Program-made: the position numbers and the translations under genes
Origin: Thermosyntropha sp.
GTDB taxonomy: Bacteria; Bacillota; Syntrophomonadia; Syntrophomonadales; Syntrophomonadaceae
Reading direction: 5' to 3'
Assembly: GCF_017656155.1 (NCBI RefSeq)
Contig: NZ_JACDOH010000004.1
Location: 62,001-126,000, forward strand
Length of the DNA: 64,000 nucleotides
The notes under the pieces: generated by a model
What the model saw: the letters and a program-made list of their open reading frames with translations, nothing else
The model's database searches: none
What the model was told of the DNA's origin: nothing
Shown here: positions 16,124-25,276 of the stretch, piece after piece
How positions within the stretch are numbered: position 1 is the first letter of the stretch
How the letters are laid out: every line of letters begins with the position of its first letter

Positions 16124-17623
16124 ATGTTCAGATTAGACCAGAACAAAACACCATTATTCGATGCAGTAAAAAAATACGTGGAAGACAAAGTAATCCAGTT
16201 CCATGTCCCCGGTCACAAGCAAGGACGCGGACTTCCAGAACTGGCTGAATATATAGGTTATCGAGCCCTGCAAATGGATGCTAACGGCATGGAAGATCTC
16301 GATTATATCAATAATCCTACCGGAGTAATCGCTGAAGCCGAAAAACTCTGTGCCGAAGCATTTGGAGCCGAACATGCTTTCTTCCTGGTTAACGGCACTA
16401 CTTCAGGAGTCCAGGCCATGATAATGAGTGCCTGCTCTCCCGGAGATAAAATAATTATTCCCCGCAATGCCCATAAATCAGTTATAGGTGGCATAATCTT
16501 AAGCGGAGCAGTGCCGGTATATGTCCAGCCTGAAATAAATACCAGGCTCGGAATTGCCATGGGAGTAAGTGTAGAAACCATAAAAAAAGCCATACAGGAA
16601 CATCCTGACTCCAAGGCCGTTTTCGTTATAAATCCTACTTATTACGGGGTAGTTTCTGATTTAAAAAGTATTGTCAATATAGCACATGCTTATGGCATGG
16701 CTGTCCTGGTAGATGAAGCACATGGGGCTCACATGTATTTTCACGATGATCTTCCCCTTACCGCCATGGAAGCGGGAGCTGACATGAGTGCAGCCAGCAT
16801 GCACAAAACAGCCGGCTCCATGACCCAAAGTTCTGTTTTGCTGCTCAACAGCAAAACCATCATGCCTTCAACTGTCCGGCAGGTATTAAACTTAACCTAT
16901 ACCTCAAGCGGATCATATCTGCTTATGTGTTCATTGGATGTGGCGCGTAAGCAGCTGGCCACCAGAGGAAGAGAACTTCTGACTCACACTCTGGAGCTGG
17001 CCAGAGAGACCAGATATCAGCTTAACCGAATTGATGAGGTTTATGCCTTTGGTAAAGAATTAAAAGGAACACCCGGATGCTTTGACTTTGATGAAACTAA
17101 GCTGGGCATAAATATCGTCGGACTCGGCTATACCGGATATCAGATGGAAACTAAACTGCGCAGAGAATATAATATTCAAATTGAACTGGCTGATCTCTAT
17201 AATATTTTAGCTATAATGAGCATTGCCGACAGACCTGAAGATCTTAAAGCACTTACAAAAGCACTGCGCAATATTGCAGACAAATGCAGCAAAAATATCC
17301 TGAAAAACTCTACCCGGATTCCTCATAACCCGGAAATGGTAGTTCCACCAAGGGAGGCCTTTTACAGCACGAAAAAGGTTATAAAACTTGAAGATGCGGT
17401 GGGAGAAATTGCGGGTGAAAACATCATGGCTTATCCCCCGGGAATTCCGGTAGTATGTATGGGTGAGCGGATAACAGCAGATATAGTAGAATACCTCAAG
17501 GTATTAAAAAATGAAAACTGCGAACTGCAGGGAACCTCCGATCCCAATGTTGAATATATAAGGGTCTTGGCCGACCAGTCCCTAGCGGAAGAAAGATTCA
17601 GCATTCCGGTTATATCATCATAA
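16124..17623 (+). CDS. Orn/Lys/Arg decarboxylase (PLP-dependent)
   Basis: This 499-residue enzyme belongs to the group III basic amino acid decarboxylases of the compact Gram-positive type (SpeA/Cad/YaaO size). It shows FHVPGHKQGRG at the N-terminus, VNGTTSGVQAMIMS, the cofactor region VDEAHGAHMYF, and SMHKTAGSMTQ with the Schiff-base Lys. The C-terminal domain contains AYPPGIPVVCMGE. It converts arginine to agmatine or lysine to cadaverine; the sequence does not decide. The next gene, convergent on the other strand, is an NhaC-type transporter under a lysine riboswitch, which makes lysine plausible. AAAGGAG precedes the ATG. Confidence 0.9.
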   Translation: MFRLDQNKTPLFDAVKKYVEDKVIQFHVPGHKQGRGLPELAEYIGYRALQMDANGMEDLDYINNPTGVIAEAEKLCAEAFGAEHAFFLVNGTTSGVQAMIMSACSPGDKIIIPRNAHKSVIGGIILSGAVPVYVQPEINTRLGIAMGVSVETIKKAIQEHPDSKAVFVINPTYYGVVSDLKSIVNIAHAYGMAVLVDEAHGAHMYFHDDLPLTAMEAGADMSAASMHKTAGSMTQSSVLLLNSKTIMPSTVRQVLNLTYTSSGSYLLMCSLDVARKQLATRGRELLTHTLELARETRYQLNRIDEVYAFGKELKGTPGCFDFDETKLGINIVGLGYTGYQMETKLRREYNIQIELADLYNILAIMSIADRPEDLKALTKALRNIADKCSKNILKNSTRIPHNPEMVVPPREAFYSTKKVIKLEDAVGEIAGENIMAYPPGIPVVCMGERITADIVEYLKVLKNENCELQGTSDPNVEYIRVLADQSLAEERFSIPVISS

Positions 17624-17627
17624 GAAA

Positions 17628-17649
17628 AAGCCTGCCTTAAGGCAGGCTT
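17628..17649. terminator. Bidirectional terminator between convergent genes
   Basis: AAGCCTGCC and GGCAGGCTT form a perfect stem with loop TTAA, flanked by a run of A on the left and T on the right. It can end both the decarboxylase (plus) and the transporter (minus). Confidence 0.9.
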
Positions 17650-17659
17650 TTTTACTCGA

Positions 17660-19402
17660 TTACTCCACCGCTTCCACCGGTTTTCCTATAAATCTTATGA
17701 CCAGAGCTATAACCAGAATAGAAATTGGAAGAACAAGCCATATCGACAATCCTAATCCAGCCGGAATATATCCAAAAATTATGGTAACTAAAGCAACCGT
17801 AATCGCATACCAAAGCTGTGTATTAACATGGGCAATATGGTCACATGCAGCACCCATGGACGATAAAATAGTCGTATCTGAAATAGGCGAACAGTGATCT
17901 CCAAATATAGCTCCAGTCAAAACAGCCGAAGTACATACAATCATATACCCCATATCGGGAGAAAGCGCATAGGCTAAAGGCACTGCAAGAGGCATAAGTA
18001 TACCCATAGTTCCATAAGAAGTCCCGGTTGCAAAAGATATAACTGCTCCTAAAACAAATATAACTGTCGGCAGAATAAAAGCCGGTATAGAATCTTTCAA
18101 GGCATTGGTAAGCCAGTGAGCTGTACCTAAATCTTTGATTACGCTGCTTATAGACCAGGCTAACAGAAGAATTACCCCGGTTATAACCATCGATTTTATT
18201 CCCTGCACCCAGGTATCTATAGCTTCTCCCAAAGAAAATATCTTTTGCCAAACACCCATGATTATAGCTACAATTCCTGCTAAAATTGCCGCCTGAAAAA
18301 GAACCACACTGGCATCAGCATTTCCGAAAGCTTCTTGAATCGCCTTAAAAGAAAGTGGAGCAGCTGTCAAAAGATTTATTAAAGCCTTATCTTCCCCCGC
18401 CATTATCGCATTATATCCGTTATAGTAAAAACCTCCAACAGCTCCAATAATAAGCACAAGAAGAGGAATGAGCGCATTCCAGATGTTAAGCTTTGCTCCC
18501 GGAGCAGGTTCTAAAGCCGTTGTTTCTACCGAAATCATGGGTTTGGCATCATCTGCCATAACCTTTCCAGTTTCTCTTGCCCTTCTCTCTGCTTTAAGCA
18601 TAGGTCCAAAATCACGCAGCATTAAAGCACTGAGTACTACAAAAGCTAAAAGCAGAATATTATAAAAACGGTATGGAATAGTCTGAACAAAGAGAGCATA
18701 AGCATTAACTGTCATGCCTATAGAATCAAATGCATCCTTAATAACACCTATTTCATAGCCTACCCATGTAGATATAAGAGCAATCCCTGCTATCGGAGCA
18801 GCTGTAGCATCGATAATAAAGGCCAGTTTTTCCCTCGAAATCCTTAAAGCATCATTTACCGGCCGCATAATTGGCCCAACTATAAGCGAGTTCGCGTAAT
18901 CATCGAAAAAGATTATAAGTCCCATAAGCCAAGTTACAATTTGAGAACTCCGGGGAGTAGTAGCTCTCTTGGCTAAAGCTTCCGCTATAGCTTTGGCTCC
19001 TCCCATCCTAGTTATAAGGGCAATTACCCCTCCAATTGCCATAACCTGTAAAATAATTCCTGCATCCCATGGATCAGCCAAAGAAGCTAAAGCCTTGCCT
19101 ATAAGAAGCAAAAACCCCTTGCCTAAAGCAGCAAAAACATTAGCTCCATTAAGCTCCAGCATAAAAGTGCCGGAAAGCACTCCCAAAAATAATGAGAATA
19201 TAACATTTTTAGTTATAAAAGCCAAAACTATCGCCAAAAGTGGAGGAACAAGTGTAAATACTCCATATTTTTCTACCATAGCAGCCACTTCCGGAGGTAT
19301 ATCAGTCCCTGCTGCCATAACTGTTTCCGCTTCGCCTAAAGTAAATACTATTGCGAACAAAAAAAAGAGCCATAACAAGTGTTTGTTAGATCTTAGCTTC
19401 AT
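17660..19402 (-). CDS. NhaC-family antiporter, probable lysine transporter
   Basis: This 580-residue membrane protein has a short leader-like N-terminus and about 12 helices of the Na+/H+ antiporter NhaC superfamily. Typical segments are FFDDYANSLIVGPIMRP, DATAAPIAGIALISTWVGYE, FATGTSYGTMGILMPLAVP and GDHCSPISDTTILSS. The start is ATG 19402, with GAGGAGAGG upstream; the longer reading adds 28 residues ahead of that site. Transcription passes through a lysine riboswitch and terminator, so expression should fall when lysine is plentiful. NhaC-like genes under such riboswitches have been proposed as lysine transporters (LysW). I infer lysine uptake, coupled to Na+ or H+. Confidence 0.85.
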   Translation of the reverse strand: MKLRSNKHLLWLFFLFAIVFTLGEAETVMAAGTDIPPEVAAMVEKYGVFTLVPPLLAIVLAFITKNVIFSLFLGVLSGTFMLELNGANVFAALGKGFLLLIGKALASLADPWDAGIILQVMAIGGVIALITRMGGAKAIAEALAKRATTPRSSQIVTWLMGLIIFFDDYANSLIVGPIMRPVNDALRISREKLAFIIDATAAPIAGIALISTWVGYEIGVIKDAFDSIGMTVNAYALFVQTIPYRFYNILLLAFVVLSALMLRDFGPMLKAERRARETGKVMADDAKPMISVETTALEPAPGAKLNIWNALIPLLVLIIGAVGGFYYNGYNAIMAGEDKALINLLTAAPLSFKAIQEAFGNADASVVLFQAAILAGIVAIIMGVWQKIFSLGEAIDTWVQGIKSMVITGVILLLAWSISSVIKDLGTAHWLTNALKDSIPAFILPTVIFVLGAVISFATGTSYGTMGILMPLAVPLAYALSPDMGYMIVCTSAVLTGAIFGDHCSPISDTTILSSMGAACDHIAHVNTQLWYAITVALVTIIFGYIPAGLGLSIWLVLPISILVIALVIRFIGKPVEAVE

Positions 19403-19460
19403 TTCATCCTCTCCTCTGTAAAAATTCGCGAATATCAAAAATAGAGCAAACATAAAAAAA

Positions 19461-19481
19461 CCTTGAGGATTTTTCTCAAGG
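19461..19481 (-). terminator. Terminator hairpin of the lysine riboswitch
   Basis: On the minus strand CCTTGAGAA pairs with the complementary TCCTCAAGG and runs into seven T. It lies directly between the riboswitch aptamer and the NhaC-type gene, so it is the expression platform that stops transcription. Confidence 0.9.
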
Positions 19482-19507
19482 TCCAAAAGTAATCTTATTA
19501 CTTCTAT

Positions 19508-19690
19508 CGCTTAAGAATAGCCCTCCACAAATAAAAACTATTTGTGACAGTGCTGCATATATTCTATGCAGCCCCAGCCATACAGCCTTAAAGCATCAGC
19601 TGCAGACTTCGGCAGCATTTCCTTTCCTTAAGCCTCATCGTGCTTACCTCAGCTAAAGTACTCTTAAATGCTGCGCCTCTATTCTTGATA
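19508..19690 (-). promoter_or_regulatory. Lysine riboswitch (L box)
   Basis: The minus strand carries the conserved pieces of the lysine aptamer in order: AGAATAGAGGCGC at the 5' side, AAGAGTA, CTGAGG and GATGAGG elements, GCCGAAG, GGCTGTATGGCTGGGGCTGCAT, CACTGTCAC, then GGAGGGCTATTCTT closing the basal stem with the 5' end. Spacing matches the lysC-type five-way junction. A terminator follows. A possible promoter (TTGACA with a weak -10 17-18 bases on) lies just upstream at about 19715-19735. Confidence 0.93.
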
Positions 19691-19749
19691 TTCACTTGTA
19701 ATCAACTAATATTTTGTCTTATAATCTTATAATTTGTCAAGACAGGTAA

Positions 19750-19773
19750 AAGAACCACATTACTGTGGCTCTT
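19750..19773 (-). terminator. Terminator of ilvE
   Basis: AAGAGCCACA and TGTGGTTCTT form a stem with a four-base loop on the minus strand and run into TTTTACC, a few bases after the aminotransferase stop. Confidence 0.65.
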
Positions 19774-19782
19774 TAAATAAAT

Positions 19783-20853
19783 TTATTTAACTTCCATAGT
19801 CCAACTAAATTTATCTTCGATTCTACCATACTGTATTCCAGTTATAGTCTCATAGATCTTAGCTGATAATTCTCCAGTCTTGCCTTCATTTACCGTTATT
19901 ATATTTTCATTCCAGTTAAGCTCTCCTACCGGTGATATAACTGCAGCAGTTCCTGTTCCGAAAACTTCTTCGAGCAATCCTTTCTTATGAGCTTCATATA
20001 CTTCTTCTATGCTTATGCGTCTTTCAGTAACCGGTACATTCCAGCTCTTTAAAAGCTGAATGGTAGAATCCCTGGTTATACCGGGGAGAATGCTTCCTTG
20101 CAAAGCAGGAGTAATTACTTCTCCCGCTATCTTGAAGAAAACATTCATGGTGCCAACTTCTTCTATGTATTTTCTTTCAACCCCGTCCAGCCATAATACC
20201 TGGGTATATCCTTTTTCATGCGCTTCTACCTGAGCTTTGAGGCTTGCCGCATAATTTCCCGGTGTTTTGGCATATCCTACACCGCCTTTAACTGCCCGCA
20301 CATAATTAGTCTCCACATAAATCTTGACCGGATTTATCCCTTCCGGATAATAAGCTCCTACCGGAGATAAAATTATTATAAATTGATAGGTTAAGGAAGG
20401 TCGTACTCCCAAATATGGGTCAGTTGCAATGATAAAAGGCCTTATATAAAGAGAAGTTCCTTCAGCATCAGGTATCCAGTCCTTATCAACCTTGACCAGT
20501 TCTTTTACTGCTTCTACTGCAAATCCTTCATCAATAGGAGGTATACACATACGCTCATTTGAAATGTTTATTCTCCGCATATTTTGCTCCGGCCTGAAAA
20601 GAAGAATTCTGCCGTCTACTGCCTTATAAGCCTTTAAGCCTTCGAATATAGCCTGTCCATAATGAAATACCATAGTAGCCGGATCAAGACAAAGATTTTG
20701 ATAAGGCACTATACGCGGGTCATGCCATCCTTTGCCTTCTGTATAGTCCATTATAAACATATGATCAGTAAAATGATTTCCAAAACCCAGTTTGTTAAAA
20801 TCAGGCTTTGCTTTAGGAGAACTGGTTTTTTCTAGACGAATCCTTTCCGACAT
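19783..20853 (-). CDS. ilvE: Branched-chain amino acid aminotransferase
   Basis: This 356-residue fold-type IV PLP enzyme moves amino groups between glutamate and Leu, Ile or Val. Visible signatures are FHYGQAIFEGLKAYK, LYIRPFIIATDP, the lysine-bearing GYAKTPGNYAASL, VLWLDGVERKYIEEVGTMNVFF and TPALQGSILPGITRDS. Length fits the longer (eukaryote-like) class of bacterial enzymes. It is monocistronic, with a terminator behind it. It could act in synthesis or in fermentation of branched-chain amino acids; nothing nearby decides. Confidence 0.95.
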   Translation of the reverse strand: MSERIRLEKTSSPKAKPDFNKLGFGNHFTDHMFIMDYTEGKGWHDPRIVPYQNLCLDPATMVFHYGQAIFEGLKAYKAVDGRILLFRPEQNMRRINISNERMCIPPIDEGFAVEAVKELVKVDKDWIPDAEGTSLYIRPFIIATDPYLGVRPSLTYQFIIILSPVGAYYPEGINPVKIYVETNYVRAVKGGVGYAKTPGNYAASLKAQVEAHEKGYTQVLWLDGVERKYIEEVGTMNVFFKIAGEVITPALQGSILPGITRDSTIQLLKSWNVPVTERRISIEEVYEAHKKGLLEEVFGTGTAAVISPVGELNWNENIITVNEGKTGELSAKIYETITGIQYGRIEDKFSWTMEVK

Positions 20854-20974
20854 ATTTTATTTTCATCTCCTCACAGTAATAATTTTCTATATATCTTTTA
20901 ATTATATTACATAATGTCGTTTTATGGATATTTTTTTGTAAAGTATACATCATACAATAATGCCATTTTGTTTA

Positions 20975-22438
20975 TCAACTATCATCTTGTTGATTTTCCA
21001 TGCATGACTTACATCCATTTGGTAACGGAAATTCTTTAGCTGCCTCCATTGCTGTCTGCAGTCTGAAATAACTTAATTCATGGCGTATAACTTCTTCAAT
21101 GCCCTTTTTATCCTCCACATGTTTCTTTACAAAATAAATCAAAACATATAAGAATACCAAACTTAAACCAGCAATTAATCCTGAGCCCTGCCCTTTTATA
21201 AAAGGCATACTTGCCATTATTACTAAGAGAAAAATAATCGCAACAATATTAGTATAAGGATAAAGAGGCAACTGACACTTTCCTTTCGGAGGACAACCGT
21301 AAATTTTTCGAAATTTCAAATGGGTAGCTACAATGGTCAGATAAACAAACAGGAAAGCAAAACCTCCCGAACTTACTAAAAAAAGATAAATTCTCTGAGG
21401 AAGAATAAATCCCATAGCTAAACCGAAAAGCATAGCTAACCCTGAAAATAATATACCGCGATAGGGAATATCTCCTCTATCTTTAAGCCATTTCGGAGCA
21501 TGTCCTTCATCTGCCAAAGAACGCAGCATACGGGCAATTCCAAAAACTGCTGCCATCATTGTAGAAAAAATGGCTGTAATTAAAACTGCATTAATAACTG
21601 TTGAAGCAAGGCTTAAACCGTGGCGATTTAAAGCACTTACCAGAGGGCTTACTTTTTCATTTAAAACGGCAGTAGGAACCAAAAAAAGCAAAAGTCCAAC
21701 AGCCACTACATATAGCCCTACTAAAGAAAGAACTGTAAAGGTTATAGCACGCGGCACAGTTTCTTTAGCATTATATGCTTCCGAAGCAGCTAAACCAACA
21801 ATTTCAAAACCTGCATAAGTAAACATCACTATAAGCATACTGCCTGCTATCCCAGCTATTCCATTAGGAAAAAAAGGTTCGCTTAATATTTCCCCTATAC
21901 CTACAGGCACCCGTCCTGAAATTAATCCAGCTACAAGCAAAACAGCAAGGACTATAAAACCTATGATAGCAAATATCTTTACTCCTGCCAGACTGCTTTC
22001 AAGTTTACTCAGTTTATCTACTCCCAACAGATTAATCAAAGTTACTGCAATAATAACTGCAGCTCCCAGCACTGGTAAAGAGAAACTCGGAAGATATGTC
22101 CTGATGAATACGGATACCGCAATAGCCTCACTAGACATAGCCAAAACCAGCCCTGTCCAGTAAACCCAGCCTACTACAAAACCTGCCATAAAGCCATACA
22201 TATGTTCACTAAAGGTTCTAAAAGAGCCTGCTGCCGGATAAGCTACCGTCATCTCCGATAGAGAAAAAAGGATAATATAAACTAATGCCCCACCTAACAA
22301 AAAAGCTACTATTACACCTGGGCCGGCAGCATTTATAGCAATAGCTGATCCCAAAAAGAAAGACCCACCTATTACAGTCCCTAATGCCAGCATAACTAAC
22401 CCGCCTGCTGATAAACCTTTTTCATTTGTTTTCACCAT
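20975..22438 (-). CDS. APC-superfamily amino acid permease
   Basis: This 487-residue permease has about 12 membrane helices. The N-terminal GTVIGGSFFLGSAIAINAAGPG is the helix-1 substrate and ion site of the APC fold, and GFVVGWVYW and FTYAGFEIVGLAASEA are further hallmarks. The C-terminal tail is charged and ends with CKSCMENQQDDS, whose Cys pair is unusual. GAAGGAGGAT precedes the ATG. The substrate, an amino acid, is not clear. It lies upstream of ilvE on the same strand but is separated by 120 bases, so it is probably its own unit. Confidence 0.9.
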   Translation of the reverse strand: MVKTNEKGLSAGGLVMLALGTVIGGSFFLGSAIAINAAGPGVIVAFLLGGALVYIILFSLSEMTVAYPAAGSFRTFSEHMYGFMAGFVVGWVYWTGLVLAMSSEAIAVSVFIRTYLPSFSLPVLGAAVIIAVTLINLLGVDKLSKLESSLAGVKIFAIIGFIVLAVLLVAGLISGRVPVGIGEILSEPFFPNGIAGIAGSMLIVMFTYAGFEIVGLAASEAYNAKETVPRAITFTVLSLVGLYVVAVGLLLFLVPTAVLNEKVSPLVSALNRHGLSLASTVINAVLITAIFSTMMAAVFGIARMLRSLADEGHAPKWLKDRGDIPYRGILFSGLAMLFGLAMGFILPQRIYLFLVSSGGFAFLFVYLTIVATHLKFRKIYGCPPKGKCQLPLYPYTNIVAIIFLLVIMASMPFIKGQGSGLIAGLSLVFLYVLIYFVKKHVEDKKGIEEVIRHELSYFRLQTAMEAAKEFPLPNGCKSCMENQQDDS

Positions 22439-22486
22439 CTGATCCTCCTTCAGCTCACTCCTTCATTCATAAAAATAGTTTGAGCT

Positions 22487-22642
22487 TTAAATAAGGAGGA
22501 TATGCCTAAAAAAATGAAATTTTCTCAAATACATACCAATAATATCCATGCCTGCATGAGCCTTAATACTTTCTGTCAACACCGGATTTACAAATCGGCG
22601 ATAAGCAAAAGCGGTCAGGCTCCCCCCGAAATGGCAAATCAT
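22487..22642 (-). CDS. Possible 51-residue ORF or 3' gene fragment
   Basis: Between the Nudix gene and the permease an open minus-strand frame encodes 51 residues beginning MICHFGGSLTAFAYRRF. Its composition looks like real protein, unlike the shadow frames around it, with the segment ESIKAHAGMDIIGMYL. There is no ribosome site before the ATG, but the frame overlaps the Nudix stop by 4 bases and could be translated by coupling. It ends 48 bases before the permease start. I do not recognise it. It may be the C-terminal remnant of a lost gene or a leader peptide. Confidence 0.3.
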   Translation of the reverse strand: MICHFGGSLTAFAYRRFVNPVLTESIKAHAGMDIIGMYLRKFHFFRHILLI

Positions 22643-23262
22643 ACGTTATCATTTTTTATTAAATTTAAAAAATTATGCAGTATTCTAGCCGTCATTCCCC
22701 ATATAACATAATCCTCCCAAAGATAAAAAAGCTGCGGAAGGTATCCTTTCTTAAAAGCATATTTTTTGCCGTTAGGAATAAGATGGACAGGATAATCATC
22801 AGGCAGACGAGGCTCAAGTTTGATTCGATTAACTATTGGCTTATAAGTTTTTAGATACTCTAAAGGAACAACAAAAACCTCCTCTACCTCATCCGTGAGA
22901 GGTTTTATCGCTTCAAAAGAAGAAATAGAAGCACAGTAAGGATAAACAATTACATTAAAAGGGCTTACCATTATATCTAAAGGGGCTATAACTTCTATAC
23001 AATCAGGAGAAAGTCCTAATTCTTCACAAGTTTCCCGCACCGCTGCAGCCTGGGGATTCTCATCATAACTTTCTATTTTTCCTCCGGGAAAAGATATTTC
23101 CCCCGGCTGATGCGAAAGATTGGCCGCCCTTTTTTCAAAAAGCACACTAATCTCACCATTTTTCTTTACCAAAGGTAGTAAAACTGCTGACTTGAACATC
23201 TTCTCTTGTCCTAATATCCCAGCTTTCCTGTCTTTCAAGGCTTGGCACACTTCATTCAGCAC
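22639..23262 (-). CDS. Nudix hydrolase, CoA pyrophosphatase type
   Basis: This 207-residue Nudix hydrolase starts at GTG with GGAGGGGG upstream. The Nudix box is in FPGGKIESYDENPQAAAVRETCEELGL, with the REtcEE metal ligands. Just before it lies LSHQPGEISFPGG, the CoA-specific motif of the NudL/NUDT7 group. It is expected to cleave CoA and CoA esters to 4'-phosphopantetheine and 3',5'-ADP. In an anaerobe with many acyl-CoA pathways it would trim the CoA pool. Confidence 0.88.
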   Translation of the reverse strand: MLNEVCQALKDRKAGILGQEKMFKSAVLLPLVKKNGEISVLFEKRAANLSHQPGEISFPGGKIESYDENPQAAAVRETCEELGLSPDCIEVIAPLDIMVSPFNVIVYPYCASISSFEAIKPLTDEVEEVFVVPLEYLKTYKPIVNRIKLEPRLPDDYPVHLIPNGKKYAFKKGYLPQLFYLWEDYVIWGMTARILHNFLNLIKNDNV

Positions 23263-23379
23263 TGCCTATATCCCCCTCCGTTTTTATCCTTTAACTAAAA
23301 ATACCACTTTTTCAGTGAGAGGAAAAGCAAGAAAAAAGCTAATTTTTATCCTCAAAATAGAAAAAGCAGAGCAGATTTT

Positions 23380-23548
23380 CTACCCTGCTTTTTCTTTGAT
23401 ATACCGGCAAAATATCTCAACCAGTTCCGGATCAAATTGAATCCCGGCTCCTTTTCGCAAAATCTCCAGGGCCTCCTCTTTTGGCATCGCCTTCTTATAA
23501 GGTCTTTCACTGACCATAGCGTCATAGGCATCACATATCGCTAAAATA
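23380..23548 (-). pseudogene. C-terminal fragment of an HD-GYP protein
   Basis: The frame encodes [19 protein letters not shown] and about 30 further residues ending CRYIKEKAG, the last part of an HD-GYP (c-di-GMP phosphodiesterase) domain. The HD and GYP motifs and everything before them are missing. Upstream the frame runs straight into the terminator of the next gene, so no start or promoter exists. It is a remnant of a larger gene. Confidence 0.75.
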
Positions 23549-23574
23549 ATGCAGCATCTTAAAAAATGCTGCAT
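23549..23574 (-). terminator. Terminator of Na/Pi cotransporter gene
   Basis: ATGCAGCAT and ATGCTGCAT form a perfect nine-base stem with an eight-base loop, followed on the minus strand by TATTTTAG. It lies 22 bases after the cotransporter stop. Confidence 0.75.
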
Positions 23575-23596
23575 TTACTACACTATATTATCAGGA

Positions 23597-25276
23597 TCAG
23601 GCAACTTCATCCAAAACATATCCTGCAATATTACGACAGTGTTCATTTATTCTTTTTATATTACTCAATAAATCCAAAAATACTGCCCCATTATTACCGT
23701 TGCATACCCTTTCATTAAGCCTTCTTATATGAGCTTTTCGATATTCTGCCTGGAGTTTTTCCACCATTCTCTCATTCTGCATAACTTTGCGCGCTAAATC
23801 CTTGTCGTTCTTTTCTAAAGCCCTAAAAGCTAAACGAAGTGTTTCCTTGGTCATATCAATTATATTAGACAGTTCTTTCTGGGCTTCCCCGGAAAAATTC
23901 ACATTATATTTGGTAGCATAATCTGCTTGGTCAATTATGTTTTCACTGTGGTCAGCTATTCTTTCAATGTCATTTAGAGACTGCAAGATTATATAAGCTC
24001 GATTAGAGTCTTCCTTTGACAAACGCTTTTCAGAAGCTAAAACAACATAATCTGTAATTTCTCTCTCCAAATTGTCCACTGTTTCTTCTAAAGCCATCCC
24101 CTTTTGATGAAGTTTCTGATCCCTAGTTTCAAAATATTCTACTGCATTGTTAAATGCCTGAACAGCCAGTTCAGCCATACGAAGGGTCTCGCGGTAAGCC
24201 TGAGCCAAGGCTACCGGAGGATTACTAAGGAATATTCTATCAATATATTTTGGTTTAAATTCAACAACTTCATCTTCAGTCTTATCTTCAGGAATCAGCT
24301 TAGTTACAATAAATGCAAGCAGACCTACCAAAGGCAATTGAAGTAAGGTATTACTTATATTGAAAACCGCATGGGTCTGAGCAATCTGCAACTTTATGTT
24401 CAGAGTATCCCAAGTGCCTGCAAACCCTGGAATAAGGGTAAAAAAGTAGTTGGTAAAAAGCACGACTATCTTTTCAAAAATACCTAGAATAAAAAGAGGC
24501 AAGAAAATTATAGTCCCTAACATATTAAATATAAAATGCGTAAGTGCCGTGCGCTTAGCTGCCGCTCCGGTTCCAATTGCCGCCAAAAGAGCAGTTATCG
24601 TAGTTCCTATATTATCTCCAAATAAAATAGGAACTGCCTGCTTATAAGCAACTGCTCCCTGATAAGCCAACTCCTGCAAAACCCCAATAGTTGCACTGCT
24701 GCTCTGAACTATAGCCGTAAAAACTGCTCCAATTAATACCCCGAAAATAGCATTATTATCAATGCTCATCATGAGATTAATGAAAAAAGGTAGGTCTTTT
24801 AAAGGCTTCATTCCGTGTCCCATAATAGTAAGCCCAAAAAACAAAAGGCCAAAACCAAACACAGCCTGTCCAACAAGCTGCAGCCTTTTATTTTTGGCAA
24901 ACATAAAAAGAAGTACTCCTAAAGCTATTATAGGAAGGGCATACTCTTTTAAATTAAAACCTATTAAATAAGCTGTAATTGTTGTCCCTATATTAGCCCC
25001 CATAATTACACCAATTGCCTGTCTCAAAGTCAAGAGCTCAGCATTAACCAGCCCTACTGTTAAAACCGTGGTAGCGCTGCTGCTTTGAATAAGGCCGGTA
25101 ACCAACATTCCGGTAAAAACTCCTCTAATCGGACTTTTAGTCCCCTGCTCCAAAATAGTTCGCATCCGATTCCCGGCTACCGACTGTAAACCATCTGACA
25201 TAAATTTAAGCCCAAACAAAAACAGCCCTAAACCGCCTAAAAAAGAAAATATTATTTCCTGCCAAGAAAACTCCAT
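23597..25276 (-). CDS. Na+/phosphate cotransporter with PhoU domain
   Basis: This 559-residue protein has two Na/Pi-cotransporter repeats in the first 310 residues: LGLFLFGLKFMSDGLQ, TGLIQSSSATTVLTVGLV, GANIGTTITAYLIG and the second QSSSATIGVLQ with GDNIGTTITALL. The QSSS motifs mark the substrate pocket. From about residue 340 a helical PhoU-like domain follows with paired helices and DIERIADHSENI. It imports phosphate with Na+, with the PhoU part probably regulating it. Monocistronic with its own terminator. Confidence 0.92.
   Translation of the reverse strand: MEFSWQEIIFSFLGGLGLFLFGLKFMSDGLQSVAGNRMRTILEQGTKSPIRGVFTGMLVTGLIQSSSATTVLTVGLVNAELLTLRQAIGVIMGANIGTTITAYLIGFNLKEYALPIIALGVLLFMFAKNKRLQLVGQAVFGFGLLFFGLTIMGHGMKPLKDLPFFINLMMSIDNNAIFGVLIGAVFTAIVQSSSATIGVLQELAYQGAVAYKQAVPILFGDNIGTTITALLAAIGTGAAAKRTALTHFIFNMLGTIIFLPLFILGIFEKIVVLFTNYFFTLIPGFAGTWDTLNIKLQIAQTHAVFNISNTLLQLPLVGLLAFIVTKLIPEDKTEDEVVEFKPKYIDRIFLSNPPVALAQAYRETLRMAELAVQAFNNAVEYFETRDQKLHQKGMALEETVDNLEREITDYVVLASEKRLSKEDSNRAYIILQSLNDIERIADHSENIIDQADYATKYNVNFSGEAQKELSNIIDMTKETLRLAFRALEKNDKDLARKVMQNERMVEKLQAEYRKAHIRRLNERVCNGNNGAVFLDLLSNIKRINEHCRNIAGYVLDEVA

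Noticed and set aside
22502-22711. Plus-strand frame with AAGGAGG two bases before ATG
   Set aside because: The spacing is too short, and it lies antisense to the better coding frame at 22487-22642.
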